Part shown: positions 60,680-64,000 of the stretch, piece by piece
Layout of the letters: each line of letters opens with the position of its first letter
Position numbering within the stretch: the stretch's first letter is position 1
Assembly: GCF_014898815.1 (NCBI RefSeq)
Contig: NW_026515523.1
Coordinates: 124,001-188,000 of the forward strand
Direction: 5' to 3'
DNA from: Panonychus citri
Lineage: Eukaryota; Arthropoda; Arachnida; Trombidiformes; Tetranychidae
DNA length: 64,000 nucleotides
Program-made: the position numbers and the translations under genes
Notes under the pieces: model-generated
Databases searched by the model: none
Told to the model about the DNA's origin: nothing
The model's input: the letters and a program-made list of their open reading frames with translations, nothing else

Positions 60680-63272
60680 TTAATTACTTACATTATTGCC
60701 ATCGACCGTAAGTTTAGAGTAAGGGGTTGGATATTCATCCACAAGTGACCCATGCATCAAGGGTTTATTTGTATTTACATCGATGTCCACAAATCGTCGG
60801 ACTGTTCCCGTCGGTGGGATTGACTGGTTATAGCCCAATGTACCCGCTTGTGAGGCGAGAGAAAATTCGTAAGCAGGTTTGGTGGCTGCTTCGAGTTGAG
60901 CTTTTCGAACGAAAACAAAAGCGATCACGATAACGATAATTATAATGGCCACGGCGATTGTGATGGAAAGGACAGTGATCATGTTCCAATACGAGCCGAA
61001 TGCATCTGAGGCTGGATCAAAGACTGAACCAAAGGTGAAAGCATCACGAGCTGGACGAGATGTTTTCGCTGTTACGATTGAACTTGGATCACTGGCACCG
61101 TGACTATTTGAAGCGGTCAAGTAAAATTTGTAAACCATTGATGGATTCAGGCCAGAAAGTGTGTACTCGGCAGTTTCTTTACCATCAAAGAAAAAGTCAA
61201 TCGACCGCCAATGAGGTTCATCATCTTCCTTGAAATGTAAATCAAGATGATCAATCGATCCTAAAGCTCCTTGAGGTAAAGTGTATTTAAGTGTAATTGA
61301 ATCAACGGTGGTTTGGGTGATATGAAGACGAGGTGAAGGTGCCACATCTCCAGCTAAAGTGGCCACAGTGATTTCCTGATAAGCGGGTCCACTTCCTGCT
61401 GAATTAAATGCTTTCACAGTGATTGAATAATCAGTCGCTTTGGTGAGTGATGTGAGTAAATATTCATGAGTGACATTGGGTCCTAGAGAGTCAACGGTTT
61501 TGAAGAAATGGGTTGACTTGTAATCATCTGCTCGCCGATAGCCAACATAATATCCCAACAATTTACCATTATGAGAATCTCTTGGTGGTGGTCTCCAAGT
61601 GATACGTATTGTTGATGGACCTCGAGGAGTAGCCACAAGATCAACTGGAGCTGATGAAGGTTCTTCTTCCCCTGTGGTAAAACTAATCACTCTCGACGGT
61701 GAACCCAAGCCAACTTCATTCACGGCCATTAGAGTTGCTTCAAACATGGTTCCCGGTTCAATATCTTTAATCAGATAGGAATTCATTGAGGCTGAAACAT
61801 TAACTTCATGTAATTGCTCATTGATTCCTGGACTGGACGTTTTCCAATATCTAATGACATAACCAAGAATCGGAGTTTTACTCGATGAAGATGACAATTT
61901 ACTCCAACCAACATTGACACTTCGAGACCAAGCTTGATGAACCATGAAACTTTGTGGTGATGGTGGAGGTTCAACAATAGTTACTTTAATTGTCTTCTCA
62001 TCTTTACCGTATTTATTTTCTGCTTGACATTGGTAAACACCATCATCAACTGAATCAGCTGATTTGATGGTCAATATACTTTTGATACCATCAACGGTTG
62101 GTAACTCATTAATATCCAATCTTGGATTGTCAAATTTATTTTGAGTGATAGAGTTTTTAATCCAGTTCATGTTGATTGGTTTATCTCCTTCAACTTCACA
62201 ATCAATTTCCAATTTATTTCCTTTCTTGACTGACACAGAACTCGAAGCAGTATTTTTGTTTTTCAATTTTGCCGGAAATCCTAAATTAAGAATGAAACAA
62301 ATAGAAATTAATTTGATTAGAATCAAGAAGATTAACTTATATTAAACTGTAAGAAAAAAGAAACAGATGAAAAAGGTTATTTGAGCTTTGAGAAAGGCGC
62401 TTTCATTGTTACAATCAACCCATGTTTAGTTAATTTGTTCAATTATTTCTATGTACCAATTATATCAATTGTGACTTTTTTGGATATTGAAGGTAAAATA
62501 TCATTTTCAGAGTAGCAAATGTAATTCCCTCCATCAGAAGGATTAACTGATTGGAAAAACAAAACACTGGAAGAAAGAGAAGTGGTTAATTGTTGATTAT
62601 TAGCAAGTGATTTCCAAGTGACCCTTGGAATTGGATAACCAGAGGAAGAACAATTAATGGCCAAAGGTTGACCAATCGTAGCATTTATCATTGATTCTGG
62701 TTCTTTAATCCAATAAGGTGGAGCTGATAGAGTAAAGATAAATAAGAAGGGAAAGAAAATAGATTATCATTAATCACAAATTTCACGATTTCTTCACGGA
62801 ATATAATCAAAATATGAACATTTCGAAAACCTTTCATAAGAAGACTCGAAGTGAAAGAATCAATTCCAAAACGATTTGATGCTACACAAGTATAATTGCC
62901 AATTTGATTTGCTTTTAAGTTCTTCAGCTCGAGAATTGAAAACATTTCATGGTTCTTGATAATAGTATCTTCCGATTGTCCAGCAATTGCTTTACCATCT
63001 TTTAGCCATTCAAATGTTATCGGTTTATCGGATGAATAAGCTGTACAAAATGTAACTATAATTGGTTGATTTAGTTGAAGATCACTTGGAAAATTGAATG
63101 GTTGAATCTTTGGTGGATCTGTGAAAGAGATAAGTGACAATATTAGAAGATGAAGAATGAAAATTCAGAAAACCAAATGAATAATAATCTCACCATTAGC
63201 TGAGACTTGGATAGCAATCGAAGTCAAAATCAGAAGAATAGATAAACACAGCGATCTATGTGAAGAAATCAT
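60680..63272 (-). CDS. Shortened Dscam-type cell-surface protein (three Ig, FN3 repeats, one membrane span), short form
   Basis: Immunoglobulin-superfamily adhesion receptor resembling the chelicerate short Dscam family. Exons: 63,194-63,272; 62,831-63,118; 62,457-62,723; 60,680-62,280; 744 residues, all joins phase 1. The signal peptide is in MISSHRSLCLSILLILTSIA. Ig domains lie at about 27-122 (NYTCVASNRFG), 123-211 (GNYICYSEND) and 212-310 (GVYQCQAENKYG). Three FN3 units follow (PPPSPQSFMVHQAWSRSV; PVDLVATPRGPSTIRITW; GDVAPSPRLHITQTT). The membrane helix is at about 645-669 and the cytoplasmic tail has 75 residues. A strong donor AATAAT/GTAAGT at 60,692, three codons before the stop, suggests that another tail exon can be used. 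This is the intact parent-type copy of pseudogenes A and B. Confidence 0.9.
63194..63272 (-). promoter_or_regulatory. Alternative first exon (signal peptide) nested between Ig exons
   Basis: This exon begins with ATG and a signal peptide and ends in phase 1 (AAT G/GTGAGA). The next Ig exon upstream on the minus strand (63,533-63,670) also ends in phase 1 (CTC G/GTAAGA). Both can therefore join the exon starting at 63,118. A promoter must lie in about 63,273-63,532 if the short form is made. Confidence 0.65.
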
Positions 63273-63532
63273 CTTTGTTTATATGATTTAGATCAACCCA
63301 AGTTGACAATTAAATTACCAATTTCATTTAAATACCCAAGATAAACATTAAAAGTGACATTTAACAAAGACTTGATTGGTACAACAACATTGACCATAAG
63401 CGAATGTGCCGCTTTTTTTGAAAATTTTGCTAAAATTTGATCTAAAACTCAATTGTCAAAACTAACTGATTTCCTTTTAATCCTTTGGTAAAAGATTATC
63501 TGTTAACTTGACAATTAGTTTAATAATCTTAC

Positions 63533-64000
63533 CGAGAATTTCAATTTTAAATGAATTAGAAATAGTTCCTAATTCATTTGAGGCTTTACACTCGTAAAAA
63601 CCTTCATCATCTTTTTTCACTTTCATCAACTCTAAAGTTGCTCCCGATCCAATTATCCTTGATTCCTGAGCTAAACACAGTAAGAACAAGAAATAAATCA
63701 TCCATTAATCATCTTAAACAATTAGATGATTCCAAGAAAATCAAATGATTACATAAGGATGAATTCTTGGTCCAAATTATTCTCGGAGTTGGATAGCCTT
63801 CTGATTGACAGTTCAAAACAATATCTTGTCCGAATGTTACTTGACCCTTTGGAGGAGATAAATTTGACCAAATAGGAGGACCTTTAAAGGAAATTAAATT
63901 GATTGTTTAGTTGAGAATAAGTTAACAGAATATTGAAGAAAATTTTACCTTTGACAATTAAAGGTGAGGTGAATTTATCTTCTCCAAATAGATTACGAGC
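63533..64000 (-). CDS. Upstream Ig exons of the Dscam-type gene, continuing past the window edge
   Basis: Three phase-1 exons: >64,000-63,949 (end of an Ig domain, ARNLFGEDKF), 63,753-63,881 (PPIWSNLSPP, VLNCQSEGYPTPRIIW) and 63,533-63,670 (GSGATLELMKVKKDDEGFYE, CKASNELG). The last two together build one Ig domain split by an intron in the C-to-E region. Their phases allow splicing onto 62,831-63,118, giving a longer form with extra Ig domains. Alternatively they end a separate upstream cassette. The 5' end is outside the window. Confidence 0.8.

Noticed and set aside
1..64000. CRISPR arrays, rRNA genes, prokaryotic operons or a viral insertion
   Set aside because: No direct-repeat/spacer pattern and no rRNA-like block was seen. 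Genes have introns, and no viral replication or structural protein was recognised in any long frame.

Overview
The window is nuclear DNA of an animal: AT-rich, with short GT-AG introns, CAT/GAT and CT/GA microsatellites, and no operons or ribosome binding sites. The gene set points to a chelicerate, most likely a spider mite (Tetranychidae). It includes a shortened Dscam-type cell-surface gene, a mu-class glutathione S-transferase and a broken intradiol ring-cleavage dioxygenase, a microbial-type enzyme family known as a horizontal acquisition in spider mites. The species assignment is inference.

Layout. 1-17.7 kb is nearly gene-free and holds two TA-flanked DNA transposons, a 910-bp non-autonomous element and an intact DD37E element. 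17.8-21.1 kb (+) is Suppressor of Hairless (RBPJ, the Notch effector), followed by a His/Gln-rich putative exon. 24.6-25.5 kb (+) is proteasome subunit alpha-6. 26.6-29.5 kb (+) is a cholinesterase-like membrane protein without its catalytic serine and with one frameshift. 29.7-31.5 kb (-) is an aquaglyceroporin. 35.4-37.7 kb (+) is Pox neuro. 38.2 kb (-) is TOM7, which is not in an obvious ORF.

38.7-60.2 kb is a rearranged duplication zone. A cassette of mRpL40 (+), HPF1 (-) and RIOK2 (+) is present twice (about 38,668-42,231 and 49,316-53,042), intact both times. Around and between the copies lie fragments of the same neighbourhood: two Dscam-type 3' pseudogenes, an HPF1 fragment, a TOM7 fragment, an extra copy of the HPF1/RIOK2 promoter block and two extra copies of RIOK2 3' flank. 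A mu GST, orphan C-terminal exons, the dioxygenase pseudogene and an intact tRNA methyltransferase gene DNMT2 are embedded among them. 54.5-59.75 kb (+) is a 14-exon gene for a type I membrane protein with three PAN/Apple-like modules; one intron carries a 1.4-kb mariner-type element whose transposase itself has an intron.

60.7-64.0 kb (-) is an intact shortened Dscam-type gene (Ig and FN3 domains, one membrane span). A signal-peptide exon nested between Ig exons implies an alternative promoter giving a three-Ig form, while longer forms enter from Ig exons that continue past the window edge.

The genes do not form one pathway. The coherent theme is a locus that has repeatedly duplicated, with mosaic sequence identity suggesting gene conversion.
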